A DNA stretch of 64,000 bases from Corynebacterium suedekumii (lineage in GTDB: Bacteria > Actinomycetota > Actinomycetes > Mycobacteriales > Mycobacteriaceae), in assembly GCF_030252185.1 (NCBI RefSeq), contig NZ_CP126970.1, positions 868,001 through 932,000 on the forward strand. Direction: 5' to 3'. This document shows, piece by piece, positions 25,276 through 34,471 of this stretch (positions are counted from its first letter, which is position 1; every line of letters starts with the position of its first letter). Made by a program: the position numbers and the translations under genes. The notes under the pieces are model-generated. The model saw nothing but the letters and a program-made list of their open reading frames with translations, did not search any database and was not told where the DNA came from.

Positions 25276-25770
25276 TCAGCGTGCCGGAACCGGGCAACTC
25301 CGCTCCCGCCGCACCCGCATGACCAGCGCCGCCGTCAGCAGGAGAACCGAGCCGGCGGCGAGGAACGGCTGGACGGGTCCGAAGAACTGCAGGGCACCGG
25401 TGTAACCGAGGGCCAGCAGGACGAGCTTGTTGCACACCGGGCAGCCGACCGCGAAGAAGGTGAGGAACGCACCGGCCGCGCCGAGTTTTCCACCCCGGTC
25501 GGGGTCTTCGCCGTCCTTGCGGGCGACGTAGGTCGCGGCGACCAGCCCGGCCAGAAGGCTCGTGACAATGAGGACCGGCCACGCCCAGGACGTCATCGGG
25601 ACGTCCCGGTTGAACCACGGGTTCGGGATGAGCACGGTGGGCACCGCGATGACCACGACGGTGACCAGCGCGGTGGCCAGGGCGAACCACCACCGGCGGG
25701 CGGGCCAGGTTCGCAGCTCCTCGGCGACGCTGCGGCGGGGAGTGGTGGGGGACAGGACGGGCGTCGACAC
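25276..25770 (-). CDS. Small membrane protein with a CPVCNK motif
   Basis: A 164-residue protein from a GTG start, with four predicted membrane segments. FFAVGCPVCNKLVLLALG carries a CxxC pair in or near the third segment, so a redox or metal role is possible. A hydrophilic N-terminus of about 25 residues precedes the first segment. I do not recognise a named family with confidence. Confidence 0.65.
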   Translation of the reverse strand: MSTPVLSPTTPRRSVAEELRTWPARRWWFALATALVTVVVIAVPTVLIPNPWFNRDVPMTSWAWPVLIVTSLLAGLVAATYVARKDGEDPDRGGKLGAAGAFLTFFAVGCPVCNKLVLLALGYTGALQFFGPVQPFLAAGSVLLLTAALVMRVRRERSCPVPAR

Positions 25771-25793
25771 GCGGGATTCCTTCCGGCGGTGAG

Positions 25794-26918
25794 TTACACG
25801 CGGTCCGCGGTCTCCTCCACCGCCGGGAACGGCGCCTTCCGGTACTCGGTGAGCAGCTCGTGGCCGTCGGCACCGTAGATGGTGGGGACGCTGCCGCCCT
25901 GATCGGCCTCGGCGGCCTCGTCGAAGGGGACGGCGGTGCCGTGGGAGAGGACGTGCTCACCCGGGGTGAGCTGACGGATGGCCACACCCGCGATGCGGTC
26001 GGGGTGCTCGAAGACGGCCTCGCCGTAGATCAGCGGGTCGTGCTGGCCGTCATCGCCGACAAGGATCCACTGGATGTCCGGGTACTCGATGATGAGATTC
26101 CGCAGCTGCACCTTCTTGTGCTCCTGGCCCGAGCGGAACAGGCCGGTCGGGGTGGGACCCCAGTCGGTGAGCAGCATGGGGCCGGCGGGGAAACGGTGCT
26201 TGAGCAGGAAGGACTCGAGGGTCTCGTAGGTGTTCCACGCGCCGGTGGACAGGTAGAAGACCGGGGCGTCCGGGTGCTCGTCGAGGATGTCCTGGTAGAA
26301 CTCCGCCATCCCGTCGACCGGCTGGCGGGTGTTGGTGTGGCGGACCCAGGAGTTCCAGGCGGCCAGCAGGGCACGCGGCAGCCAGGTGACCATGACGGTG
26401 TCGTCGATGTCGGAGATCAGCCCCACCTTCGCGCCGGGGGAGACGATGAGCACCCGGGTCTGCACCGGCTCAGCGCCCTCCGCCTCGATGGTGACCTCGT
26501 GCCAGCCCGGCTCGAAGCCGTGGTCCTCGACGAGCACGTCGATGTAACCGTTGCTGTTCGTCCGGGAATGGACCACCTTGTCACCGGCGCGGACCGTCAC
26601 AGGCAGGTCACCGACCTGGATGGTGAAGAACTGCCGCCACCCGCGCTGCGCCTCCTCGGTCGCCTTCTGCGCCTGCTCCCGCAGGGTCTGCGGGTTGCGC
26701 GGAATGTGGTGCGTGGTGGGCGGCAGGTCCGGGTGGGAGTCGTTCTCGGCGTGCGCGGGATCCTGCATGAGCACGCGGCCCACGACGTGCACCCGGCGTT
26801 GCGAGCCGTAGCCCGAGAAACCGGTGATGGTGGGCACCCAGCCGTCCTCGGCCTTCTTCCGGGTACCGACGCGGTTGATGGAGCGCTCTACTTTGCGGGC
26901 GATGTCTGCGATGGCCAT
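25794..26918 (-). CDS. App1-family phosphatidate phosphatase-like protein
   Basis: A 374-residue protein with an N-terminal beta-rich half and a C-terminal DUF2183/App1 catalytic domain. The HAD-type motif DIDDTVMVT is followed by FYLSTGAW and LVGDDGQHD. The family dephosphorylates phosphatidate or related phospho-substrates; substrate here is inferred. The ATG at 26918 has a leaderless -10 TACTCT 7 bases away on this strand. It is divergent from fic. Confidence 0.82.
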   Translation of the reverse strand: MAIADIARKVERSINRVGTRKKAEDGWVPTITGFSGYGSQRRVHVVGRVLMQDPAHAENDSHPDLPPTTHHIPRNPQTLREQAQKATEEAQRGWRQFFTIQVGDLPVTVRAGDKVVHSRTNSNGYIDVLVEDHGFEPGWHEVTIEAEGAEPVQTRVLIVSPGAKVGLISDIDDTVMVTWLPRALLAAWNSWVRHTNTRQPVDGMAEFYQDILDEHPDAPVFYLSTGAWNTYETLESFLLKHRFPAGPMLLTDWGPTPTGLFRSGQEHKKVQLRNLIIEYPDIQWILVGDDGQHDPLIYGEAVFEHPDRIAGVAIRQLTPGEHVLSHGTAVPFDEAAEADQGGSVPTIYGADGHELLTEYRKAPFPAVEETADRV

Positions 26919-27003
26919 GCACACGAGAGTAGCGGGAGTGCCGGACACACACCGGACCGCGGGGACGAGCTCAGCGGTTCGATCTCCTCTGACCAGCGAG
27001 TAG

Positions 27004-27062
27004 AGAACCATATGTCGATTTTTCTGCTCAGAATCGACATATTTCCGACATATGTTTAAGCT
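27004..27062 (+). promoter_or_regulatory. fic promoter with inverted-repeat operator
   Basis: ATATGTCGAT (27010-27019) and ATCGACATAT (27033-27042) form an inverted repeat with a 13-bp spacer; a further half site CGACATATG is at 27046-27054. The -35 TCGACA (27034-27039) lies in the second arm, and the -10 TAAGCT (27057-27062) follows after 17 bp. The ATG comes 6 bases later. Bound protein would block the promoter, so autoregulation is likely. A 34/39 identical copy lies after the gene at 28167-28205. Confidence 0.75.
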
Positions 27063-27068
27063 GTCGAC

Positions 27069-28166
27069 ATGAGCCCTGAGCTGGCGAATTTCGACCCTAC
27101 TGTTCCCTACAACGACCTGCCCCCGCTTCCCCCGGCGGAGCAGGTGGAGACCGTACGAATTCTCAAAGCGGTAATTTCTGCCCGGGAACAGCTCGCGGTA
27201 TTGGACACCGCCTGCCGACTCATTCCGAATCCCCACATCATCACGTCGACGATTCCGCTGCGAGAGGCTCAGGCGTCCACCGAGATCGAGAATATTGTCA
27301 CGACCAACGATGAGCTGTTCCGGGCTGCGTGGGACGTGGATCTCGACCCATCTCCGGCGACGAAGGAGGCCCTGCGCTACCGGGAGGCTCTCCACACTGG
27401 AGTAACCCACCTGGCGGAGCGCCCGGTGTCGGTGAAGACAGCTGAGCTGGTAGGCGGAATCCTTCTGGGGCGAACTGCACTGATCCGCTCCACTCCAGGG
27501 ACCTACATCGGTGATCCCGTTGCACAGACGCGGGTGTACACACCGCCGGAGGGCCAAAGAGTGATTGAGAATCATCTGTCCGCCTGGGAGAAGTTCATCT
27601 ATTCCGACCATGAGCTGGATCCACTCGTGCTCATGGCCCTGACTCACTACCAGTTCGAGGCGATTCACCCGTTCCACGACGGAAACGGTCGGACCGGGAG
27701 GATCCTCAATGTGTTGCTCCTCATTCAGGAGGGGCTCCTTGAACTACCGGTGCTGTATCTGTCCGGATTCATCGTCGCCAATAAAACCGAGTACTACAGG
27801 TTGTTGAGGAAAGTAACGGAGCATGGCGCCTGGGAGGAATGGCTCCTGTTCATGCTGCGCGGCGTAGAGCAGGCGGCGCGTTCTGCCATTCGCCTGATCA
27901 ATTCGCTTCGCGAGTTGCAGGAGTCGACTGTGGCGGAGATCCGCGCCCTGGGCAATATTCAGCCAGCTGCGGAGGTGTCGGAGCTTCTTTTGGTCAATCC
28001 CTACGTGCGGATCCAGGACGTGATTGACGCGGAACTTGCCAAGCGTCAGACCGCGTCAGGCTGGCTTGCGAGCTTGGTCGCGGCCGGGATCCTCCAGGAG
28101 TTGAAGATCGGTCGACAGAAAATCTTCATCAATACGCGAGCCCTGAGCATTTTGACCAGCACTTAA
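27069..28166 (+). CDS. fic: Fic-domain AMP-transferase
   Basis: A 365-residue class II Fic protein. The catalytic motif HPFHDGNGRTGR spans 200-211 with H200. The inhibitory helix S70TEIEN75 fits (S/T)xxxE(G/N), where E74 blocks ATP. An N-terminal helical region and a C-terminal winged HTH (about 300-360, VSELLLVNPYVRIQDVI) follow the usual Fic/DUF4172-like layout. It probably AMPylates a protein target, perhaps itself. Lower GC and matching repeat sites on both sides suggest a mobile or self-regulated cassette. No partner antitoxin gene is seen; inhibition is built in. Confidence 0.88.
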   Translation: MSPELANFDPTVPYNDLPPLPPAEQVETVRILKAVISAREQLAVLDTACRLIPNPHIITSTIPLREAQASTEIENIVTTNDELFRAAWDVDLDPSPATKEALRYREALHTGVTHLAERPVSVKTAELVGGILLGRTALIRSTPGTYIGDPVAQTRVYTPPEGQRVIENHLSAWEKFIYSDHELDPLVLMALTHYQFEAIHPFHDGNGRTGRILNVLLLIQEGLLELPVLYLSGFIVANKTEYYRLLRKVTEHGAWEEWLLFMLRGVEQAARSAIRLINSLRELQESTVAEIRALGNIQPAAEVSELLLVNPYVRIQDVIDAELAKRQTASGWLASLVAAGILQELKIGRQKIFINTRALSILTST

Positions 28167-28205
28167 AGAACTATATGTCGATTTATTGGCCCAGAATCGA
28201 CATAT
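28167..28205. repeat. Downstream copy of the fic operator-like repeat
   Basis: ATATGTCGAT (28173-28182) and ATCGACATAT (28196-28205) with a 13-bp spacer, in the same order and spacing as at 27010-27042. The 39-bp unit is 34/39 identical to the upstream copy by manual alignment. It starts immediately after the fic stop codon. Confidence 0.85.
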
Positions 28206-28242
28206 CAGCGCCATATGTCGATTCCGTCGACATATGGCGCTG
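28206..28242. terminator. Perfect 16-bp inverted repeat between fic and the symporter gene
   Basis: CAGCGCCATATGTCGA (28206-28221), five bases, and the exact reverse complement (28227-28242). It lies between two convergent genes and could act as a bidirectional terminator, but there is no T-run. Its arms contain the CATATGTCGA string found in the fic operators, so it may also be a binding site. Confidence 0.6.
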
Positions 28243-28250
28243 ATGCTGAT

Positions 28251-29612
28251 TCAGACCCGAGCTTCCTCGGGGGCGGTCTCCTCGAGCGCGCCGTGTTCCC
28301 CGGCGTCCCACTGATCCTCATCGAGGATGCCGGCCCGCTTCGCGACGACCGCGGCCACCAGCGCCTGGCCCGTCACGTTGACGGCGGTGCGTCCCATGTC
28401 GATGATCGGCTCGGTGGCCAGGAGCAGGCCGACGCCGGCGAGCGGCAGACCCAGGGTGGACAGGGTGAGGGTGAGCATGACGGTCGCGCCCGTGGTGCCG
28501 GCGGTGGCCGCGGACCCGAGGACGGAGACGAGGATGATGAGGACGTACTCGGTGACGCCGAGCTGGATGCCGTAGAACTGGGCGACGAAGATCGCGGCGA
28601 TGGCCGGGTAGATCGCGGCACAGCCGTCCATCTTGGAGGTCGCGCCGAGGGGGATGGCGAAGGAGGCGTACTCGCGGGGCACGCCCATGGACTGCTCGAC
28701 GACGCGCTGGTTGACCGGCATGACGCCCATGGAGGAACGGGTGACGAAGCCCAGGGAGGTCACCGGCCACACGCGCCGGAAGAAGCCGAGGACCGGCAGG
28801 CGGTTGATCATGAGGGTGACGGGGTAGATGATGCCCATGACAATGGCCAGGCCGACGTAGATGGCGAGGACGAACTTGCCCAGGGAGCCGAGGGCCTCCC
28901 AGCCGTAGGTGGCCACGGCCTTGCCGATGAGCGCGGCGGTGCCGATCGGGGCCAGGCGGATGATCCACCACAGGATGACCTGGACGACCTTGAGCAGGGA
29001 CTCGGTGAACGCGAGGAAGGGTTCGGCGGCCTTGCCGGCCTTGACGGCCGCGATGCCGATGGCCAGGGAGATCACCAGCAGCTGGAGCACGTTGAAGGAC
29101 AGGGAGACCCCGGAGTCATTCGCGGAGGCCCCGAGACCGAGGATGTTGGACGGCACGACGGAGTTGATGAAGCCCAGCCAGGACCCCTGGGTGGAGGGCT
29201 CGGCGGCGGCGGAGGCGTCGACAGCTGCGCCCACACCCGGCTGCATGACCAGGCCGACGAGGATGCCGGCGAGCACCGAGAAGAACGCGGTGATGGCGAA
29301 CCACACCAGTGTGGACACGGCGAGCTTGGCGGCGTTGGCCACCTTGCGCAGGTTGGCCACCGAGGTGACCACCGCGGCGAAGATGAGCGGCGGGATCATG
29401 AGCTTGAGCAGCTGGACGTAGGTGTTGCCGCCCCACGTGAGGATGCCGGCCAGCCAGCCGTGCTCCCCGTCGGGCAGGCCGGCGTCCATGGACCGGGCGA
29501 CCAGGCCCAGGATGAGGCCGATGATGAGGCCCGCGATGACCTGGGCGCCGAAGCCGGTCATCCAGGACGGCAGGATCCGCCGCCGGGATTCAGTGTGGGT
29601 GATGGTGGACAT
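28251..29612 (-). CDS. Dicarboxylate/amino acid:cation symporter (DAACS)
   Basis: A 453-residue transporter of the GltP/DctA type with about eight membrane segments and two re-entrant loops. KMDGCAAIYP and TAGTTGATVMLTLTLSTLG mark the substrate and ion sites. It imports acidic amino acids or C4-dicarboxylates with protons or sodium. ATG at 29612 behind GGTAGGAG. It is convergent with fic. Confidence 0.88.
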   Translation of the reverse strand: MSTITHTESRRRILPSWMTGFGAQVIAGLIIGLILGLVARSMDAGLPDGEHGWLAGILTWGGNTYVQLLKLMIPPLIFAAVVTSVANLRKVANAAKLAVSTLVWFAITAFFSVLAGILVGLVMQPGVGAAVDASAAAEPSTQGSWLGFINSVVPSNILGLGASANDSGVSLSFNVLQLLVISLAIGIAAVKAGKAAEPFLAFTESLLKVVQVILWWIIRLAPIGTAALIGKAVATYGWEALGSLGKFVLAIYVGLAIVMGIIYPVTLMINRLPVLGFFRRVWPVTSLGFVTRSSMGVMPVNQRVVEQSMGVPREYASFAIPLGATSKMDGCAAIYPAIAAIFVAQFYGIQLGVTEYVLIILVSVLGSAATAGTTGATVMLTLTLSTLGLPLAGVGLLLATEPIIDMGRTAVNVTGQALVAAVVAKRAGILDEDQWDAGEHGALEETAPEEARV

Positions 29613-29707
29613 GAATGCTCCTACCGGGGAGAAGGGGTGTCACCGGGTATGACGCTGCGAATGGAAATACTATTCCACATCGAAGGAATCTCTCTAGGAT
29701 TGCCCTC

Positions 29708-30373
29708 ATGAGCACCTCCTTCGACTCCATTCCGGGTGTCGGCCGCCCCGCCCGGGACGCACTCACTCTCGCCGGGTACCGCGATCTCGAGTCTCTCGAC
29801 GGAGTGGCGTGGGCGGAGGTGCTGGAGCTGCACGGCGTCGGAAAGCGCGGACTGGAGCGGATCCAGGCGGCCCTGCAGGAGAAGGGTCTGGGGATGGCGG
29901 GCGCCCCCGCGCCGGAGGAGCGGAAGGCCGAGTGGACCCGCGGCAACACCGGCGACAACGCCCCGGACCTGAAGACGCACGCCACCGACCAGTCACCGGA
30001 GCAGTTCGTCGAGAGCCTGGACACCCCGCGCCGGGTCGAGCACGGGCGGCTGCTCCTGGAGATCCTCCACCGCGCCACCGGCGCGGAACCGGTGATGTGG
30101 GGACCGAGCATGATCGGCTACGGGCAGACCCACTACCGCTACGCCACCGGGCGGGAGGGCGACACCTTCCACGTCGGGTTCAGCCCGCGCAAGGCGAAGA
30201 TCTCCCTCTACGGGCTGCAGGGGCTGCCCCGCTCCGAGGAACTGCTGGCGAAACTGGGCAAGCACCAGGCGGCCGTGTCCTGTGTTTACGTGAACAAGCC
30301 GGAGGACATCGACCTCGCGGTGCTGGAGGAACTCATCGCCCACGCCTGGCAGACCCCGCCGCAGGCATGCTGA
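29708..30373 (+). CDS. Helix-hairpin-helix plus DUF1801 protein
   Basis: A 221-residue protein. The N-terminal helix-hairpin-helix (about 1-65: IPGVGRPARDAL and LHGVGKRGLERI) suggests nucleic-acid or structural contacts. The C-terminal DUF1801 domain (about 95-215: WGPSMIGYG and FHVGFSPRKAKISLYG) is of unknown role. The start is set by TAGGAT (29695-29700) 7 bases before the ATG. Confidence 0.8.
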   Translation: MSTSFDSIPGVGRPARDALTLAGYRDLESLDGVAWAEVLELHGVGKRGLERIQAALQEKGLGMAGAPAPEERKAEWTRGNTGDNAPDLKTHATDQSPEQFVESLDTPRRVEHGRLLLEILHRATGAEPVMWGPSMIGYGQTHYRYATGREGDTFHVGFSPRKAKISLYGLQGLPRSEELLAKLGKHQAAVSCVYVNKPEDIDLAVLEELIAHAWQTPPQAC

Positions 30374-30391
30374 GCGGGTAGAAAGGCAGTC

Positions 30392-30955
30392 ATGATCACC
30401 ACGTATCTCAGCCAGGACAGTCTGGCGCGGCTCACGGAGCTCATCGGCGCGGAACTGCTCGGCTACGGCACGGACATCGAGCTCGACGAGGGCGTCGGCG
30501 CGTTCGGCGCCTGGCTGCACACCGATCAGGGGTATGTCAGCCTCGAGTATCTGGAGACGGTCATCGACTTCGGTGACGAGGGTGAACGCGTCGAGTCGGT
30601 GCTCACCGTTCACCCCCTGTCGGCGGAGGGCCCGGGCGGGGAGGAGTATCCGCTGCCCGGGACGATCACGGCGATCCAGCGGGTGCAGGACGGGATCCGG
30701 CAGATCACCAAACCGGAGCAGACCACCGAGTGGGAATGGTGGCGCGACAGCGGGGTGCGGATCACGCTTGATTCGGGTCGGGAGCTGCTCATCCACTGTG
30801 CGTCCCCGGTGGAGATCGAGGTGGACATGGTCACCGTGCCCGCGGGAACGGCCGAATCCCCGACCCCGAAGGATCCGGGGCGGGTGTATCAGGAGGGGGA
30901 GAAGCGTCGCTTCGAGTACGAGCGGCGGGAGACCCCGGTCCCGAAGAACGGTTAA
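30392..30955 (+). CDS. Hypothetical protein
   Basis: A 187-residue cytoplasmic protein with no recognised domain. The first 150 residues look like a compact alpha/beta fold; the last 30 are charged and Pro-rich. AAAGGCAG precedes the ATG, 18 bp after the DUF1801 gene, so the two are likely cotranscribed. It ends in a TTAA shared with the convergent acetyltransferase gene. Confidence 0.7.
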   Translation: MITTYLSQDSLARLTELIGAELLGYGTDIELDEGVGAFGAWLHTDQGYVSLEYLETVIDFGDEGERVESVLTVHPLSAEGPGGEEYPLPGTITAIQRVQDGIRQITKPEQTTEWEWWRDSGVRITLDSGRELLIHCASPVEIEVDMVTVPAGTAESPTPKDPGRVYQEGEKRRFEYERRETPVPKNG

Positions 30956-31458
30956 CCGGTGAACGCCGGGTGGTAGGTGACCTCACCGGCGGGGACGTCC
31001 GGGTCGGCGAGGGCGACGGCGAGGAAGTACTGCGGGTCGAACCCGGGGTAGGTCAGGCCCGGGCGGGTGGCCAGTCCGAAGCGCCGGTAGAACGTCGGGT
31101 CGCCGAGGGCCACGGCCCCGCCGGCACCCATCGCCTCGAGCTCGTCGAGGGCACGCTGCATGAGCTGCGATCCGATGCCCTCGCCCTGCGTGGCGGGGTC
31201 GACGCTGATGGGGCCGATGCCGAACCAGTTGCCCGTCCCGTCGGAGATGCTCACCGGAGAGGCGGCGATGTGGCCGACCACGGCGGGCCCCTTGACGGCG
31301 ATGAAGGAGAAGGTCAGCGAGTCGGTGTCGCGGAGAGTCTCGACGATCTCGGCCTCCCGCTGGTCCGAGTAGGGCTTGTCCACGAAGGCGCGGGAGGTCA
31401 GGTCACGGATGGCCGGGATGTCGGCCTCGGCCTCGCGACGGATCGTCAGGGTGTCCAT
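30952..31458 (-). CDS. GNAT-family N-acetyltransferase
   Basis: A 168-residue acetyltransferase with the acetyl-CoA motif VDPATQGEGIGSQLMQRAL (motif A) and a preceding IGPISV strand. VALGDPTFYRRFGLATRP is typical of YhbS-like members. The substrate is unknown. TAGGAT lies 6 bases before the ATG on this strand. Confidence 0.85.
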   Translation of the reverse strand: MDTLTIRREAEADIPAIRDLTSRAFVDKPYSDQREAEIVETLRDTDSLTFSFIAVKGPAVVGHIAASPVSISDGTGNWFGIGPISVDPATQGEGIGSQLMQRALDELEAMGAGGAVALGDPTFYRRFGLATRPGLTYPGFDPQYFLAVALADPDVPAGEVTYHPAFTG

Positions 31459-31496
31459 GGGTGCATCCTACGTCCCGGACCGGTCGTTCCCGGTCA

Positions 31497-31901
31497 TCAC
31501 GGAAGGGCACCGAGCAGTTCGGCGCACGCCTTCTCGCAGCGGCGACACGCCTCGGCGCAGACCCGGCAGTGCTCGTGGTGGTCGGCGTGGGCCTCGCACT
31601 CCTCGGCGCAGGAGGAGCAGGCGGTGATGCAGGTGGTCAGCTGCTGCTTGACCACCACGGCGTTGTCACCGGTGAAGCGTGCCAGCACCCGGGCGGTGGC
31701 GGTGCAGATGTCGGCGCAGTCCTGGTCACTGCGGATGCACGCGCGCAGGTCGGCGACGGAGTCCTCGGACAGGCAGGCGTCGGCGCAGGTGGTGCAGGTG
31801 CTGGCGCAGTCATTGAGCGCCTCGATCGTCGCGGCGAGCAGGGACGTGTCAACGCCGGCGTTGTTCAGGTGGGTGGTCAGCATCTCGGCGGTGGAGCTCA
31901 T
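31497..31901 (-). CDS. Four-helix bundle copper-binding protein (Csp-like)
   Basis: A 134-residue protein with well over a dozen cysteines in CxxxC and CxxC pairs along four helices (CASTCTTC, CADIC, CITACSSCAEEC, CRVCAEACRRC), the pattern of cytosolic copper-storage proteins. No signal peptide, so a cytosolic Csp3-like role is likely. GAGGAT precedes the ATG; it lies 9 bp after the DNA glycosylase gene on the same strand. Confidence 0.87.
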   Translation of the reverse strand: MSSTAEMLTTHLNNAGVDTSLLAATIEALNDCASTCTTCADACLSEDSVADLRACIRSDQDCADICTATARVLARFTGDNAVVVKQQLTTCITACSSCAEECEAHADHHEHCRVCAEACRRCEKACAELLGALP

Positions 31902-31910
31902 GATGAATCC

Positions 31911-32516
31911 TCACGGTGTGGGGGCGATCACGTTTCCCTCCCCACCATAACCGTCTCCGCCGGACCCTGCCCGACCGGGCCGACCGCGCCGACCGGAGAC
32001 GGTCCGGTCACCCGGGATCCAGAAGCGCAGCGGGGCCTCCGCGTTGCGGGAGATGCCGATGCGCGGTCCTGCCACCCACTCCGGTTCCGCGGTGCGGACG
32101 CTGAGGTCGACGGGCGTGCCGTTGTCCGCCAACGCCAGGCCGAGGCACTTGCCCAGGTTCCCGGGGCCGGAGGCGAGTTTGTGGAAGGGGACGTCGCCGC
32201 GGCGTCGATACGCCTCGTCCACGCCGGCCACCACCTCACCGGCCCGCATGAGGCAGCCGTGCCCCGTGCCCGCCGGCGCGCACACGAGATTGCCCGCCAG
32301 GTGGATGCCGTAGGACAGGTACACGTAGAGCCTGCCCGGCGGGCCGAACATGGCGGCGTTGCGCGGGGTCCGCCCGCGGAAGGTGTGCGCGGCCTCGTCG
32401 TCCGCACCGAGGTAGGCCTCGACCTCCGTGAGACGGACCGAGACACCGCCGTGCATGATCGTGCACCCCAGCAACTGCGGGGCGACGACGTCGGCGGGAG
32501 CGGAGAAGTCGATCAT
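31911..32516 (-). CDS. mpg: DNA-3-methyladenine glycosylase (AAG/MPG type)
   Basis: A 201-residue base-excision repair enzyme. VEAYLGADDEAAHTFRGRTPRNAAMFGPPG carries the catalytic Glu and the Tyr/His pocket (quoted in part: VEAYLG, FGPPG), and YVYLSYGIH is diagnostic. It removes alkylated purines. The C-terminal 25 residues are Gly/Arg-rich. A leaderless -10 TACACT is 8 bases before the ATG. Confidence 0.9.
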   Translation of the reverse strand: MIDFSAPADVVAPQLLGCTIMHGGVSVRLTEVEAYLGADDEAAHTFRGRTPRNAAMFGPPGRLYVYLSYGIHLAGNLVCAPAGTGHGCLMRAGEVVAGVDEAYRRRGDVPFHKLASGPGNLGKCLGLALADNGTPVDLSVRTAEPEWVAGPRIGISRNAEAPLRFWIPGDRTVSGRRGRPGRAGSGGDGYGGEGNVIAPTP

Positions 32517-32577
32517 GGCGGCCCAGTGTAGGCACAGACGTGGTTAAGCTTGAAACAGCAAGGAAGGAGCCCCCGAC

Positions 32578-33159
32578 ATGACTGCCCTGTTGTTCGGACT
32601 GCCCGGAGTGCTCATGCGGCCCCGGACGGAGGCGGACCGGCGTCTCATCGAGCGCACCGTCGGCGGCGACGAGCGCATCTGGCCGATCTACCATGACCTG
32701 CGTCCCGCCTACGACAGTGGCGACGTCAGCGATGAACGTTTCTGGCGTCAGCTGCAGGTCCGCGCGGACCTGGCTCCCTTCGACATCATGGAGGCCATCG
32801 CCGCCGACCACGAGACCGTGCTCGTCGCTGATGAGGAGATGAGGACGGTGGTCACGGAGCTGGTCGACGCCGACCGCTGCTGCGGCATCCTGGCCAATCT
32901 GCCGTGCAGCCTGGCGAAACTGGTGCGCGCGGAGCATCCGTGGATCGAGCGTGTCGACGCCGTCACCTTCTCCTGCGACATCGGCGTCGCCGCCCCCGAC
33001 CCCCGCGCCTTCGCCGTCGCCGTCGACGCGCTCGGCGTCCACGCCCGGGACACCGTCTTCCTCGACACCGATCCCGCCCACCTGGCCGCCGCCACGGATG
33101 CCGGGTTGCGCGCCGTGCCCTTCACCGGCCCCGACTCCGTCCGAGAGGTCCTGACATGA
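32578..33159 (+). CDS. HAD-superfamily protein lacking the catalytic aspartates
   Basis: A 193-residue HAD-IA-like fold with cap and core. Motif I, normally DxD, reads LLFGLPGVL: the nucleophile position is G7 and the acid/base position is P9. Motif II (ILANLP) and the motif IV region (FLDTDPAHLAAA) are kept. The protein therefore cannot act by the usual phosphoaspartate mechanism and may be a binding or regulatory protein. GGAAGGAG precedes the ATG. It overlaps the next gene by ATGA. Confidence 0.8.
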   Translation: MTALLFGLPGVLMRPRTEADRRLIERTVGGDERIWPIYHDLRPAYDSGDVSDERFWRQLQVRADLAPFDIMEAIAADHETVLVADEEMRTVVTELVDADRCCGILANLPCSLAKLVRAEHPWIERVDAVTFSCDIGVAAPDPRAFAVAVDALGVHARDTVFLDTDPAHLAAATDAGLRAVPFTGPDSVREVLT

Positions 33160-33662
33160 TCATTCCCTTCGAGGGGACGACCCCGCGCATCCACCCGACC
33201 GCCTGGGTCGCCCCCACCGCCGTGATCATCGGTGACGTGGAGATCGGCCCGGACGCCTCCGTGTTCTACGGCTGCGTCCTCCGCGGTGACGTCAACGCCA
33301 TCCGCGTTGGCGCCCGCTCCAACATCCAGGACAACTCCGTCCTCCACGTCGACCGCGACGCCCCCTGCACCCTCGGCGAGGACGTCACCGTCGGCCACAT
33401 GGCCCTGGTCCACGGCTCGACCGTCGGCGACGGCACCCTCGTGGGCATGAAGTCCACCCTGCTCTCCCGGTCCCGGATCGGTTCCGGGGCGCTCATCGCC
33501 GCCGGCGCCGTGGTGCTCGAAGGATTTGAGGTGCCCGACCACATGCTCGCCGCCGGCGTGCCCGCCAAGCTCCGCCGGGAGCTGGAGCCCGAGCAGTACG
33601 AGGGGTTCATCCCGCACGCCGGCCGCTACGTCGAGCTGTCGAAGAAGCACGCCGAACTCTAG
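33156..33662 (+). CDS. Gamma-class carbonic anhydrase-like protein
   Basis: A 168-residue left-handed beta-helix protein with hexapeptide repeats. The three zinc histidines fit H64, H81 and H86 ([12 protein letters not shown]). Family members are carbonic anhydrases or related acyl-independent trimers. The ATG overlaps the stop of the HAD gene, implying coupling. It ends in a CTAG shared with panC. Confidence 0.9.
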   Translation: MIIPFEGTTPRIHPTAWVAPTAVIIGDVEIGPDASVFYGCVLRGDVNAIRVGARSNIQDNSVLHVDRDAPCTLGEDVTVGHMALVHGSTVGDGTLVGMKSTLLSRSRIGSGALIAAGAVVLEGFEVPDHMLAAGVPAKLRRELEPEQYEGFIPHAGRYVELSKKHAEL

Positions 33663-34471
33663 AGCCGACGGTTGTCGATCAACCTGGTCCCACCCACGTG
33701 GATCGCCGCCACCGCCAGATCCCCCGGGCCGGGGTGATCCACCGGCAGGAGGGTGCCGGGGTCGACGACCTCGAGATGGTCGAGCTCGACACCCTCCGCC
33801 CCGGCGAGGCGGGCGCGGGCCTCATCGACCGTCACCTCACCGGCCGCGAGGGTGGCCAGGGTCCGGGGCAGGACCAGTGCCTGCTCCCGTGCCCGTGCGG
33901 TCAGGTGCTGGTTTCGGCTGGATTCGGCCAGGCCGTCCGCGCCGCGGATGATCGGGACCGGCCGGACGGTCACCGGCAGGGTGAGATCGGCGACCATGCG
34001 CTCGATGATGGCCAGCTGCTGGGCGTCCTTCTCCCCGAAGTAGGCCCGGTCCGGGGCGAGCAGGGCGAAGAGTTTGGCCACCACGGTGGTCACGCCGTCG
34101 AAATGCCCGGGACGGCTGGCGCCCTCGAGGCGCTCGCCCATGGTGCCGGAACGGACCCACACCTCCGGGACCCCGCCGGGGTACATCTCCTCGACCGACG
34201 GGGCGACGACGGCGTCGACTCCGAGGATCTCCAGGAAGGCGACGTCCCGGTCGAGGTCGCGCGGGTAGCGGCGGTAGTCCTCGCAGTCGCCGAGGTCGGT
34301 GAACTGCAGGGGGTTGACGAAGATGCTGACCACCACGTGGTCATTCTCCGCGGCGGCGAGCCGGACCAGTTCGCCGTGCCCGGAGTGCAGGGCGCCCATG
34401 GTGGGGACGAGGCCGACGGAGCCGACCGGGCGGAAGGCGTGGGCCTCGGCGACGGCGCGCAGCAGCTGCAT
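33659..34471 (-). CDS. panC: Pantothenate synthetase
   Basis: A 270-residue enzyme joining pantoate and beta-alanine with [11 protein letters not shown] (25-32) is the HIGH-like motif, and SSRNQHL the KMSKS-like loop. It follows panB with a one-base stop/start overlap (TGATG), so the two form an operon for vitamin B5. The start is set by this overlap. Confidence 0.95.
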   Translation of the reverse strand: MQLLRAVAEAHAFRPVGSVGLVPTMGALHSGHGELVRLAAAENDHVVVSIFVNPLQFTDLGDCEDYRRYPRDLDRDVAFLEILGVDAVVAPSVEEMYPGGVPEVWVRSGTMGERLEGASRPGHFDGVTTVVAKLFALLAPDRAYFGEKDAQQLAIIERMVADLTLPVTVRPVPIIRGADGLAESSRNQHLTARAREQALVLPRTLATLAAGEVTVDEARARLAGAEGVELDHLEVVDPGTLLPVDHPGPGDLAVAAIHVGGTRLIDNRRL

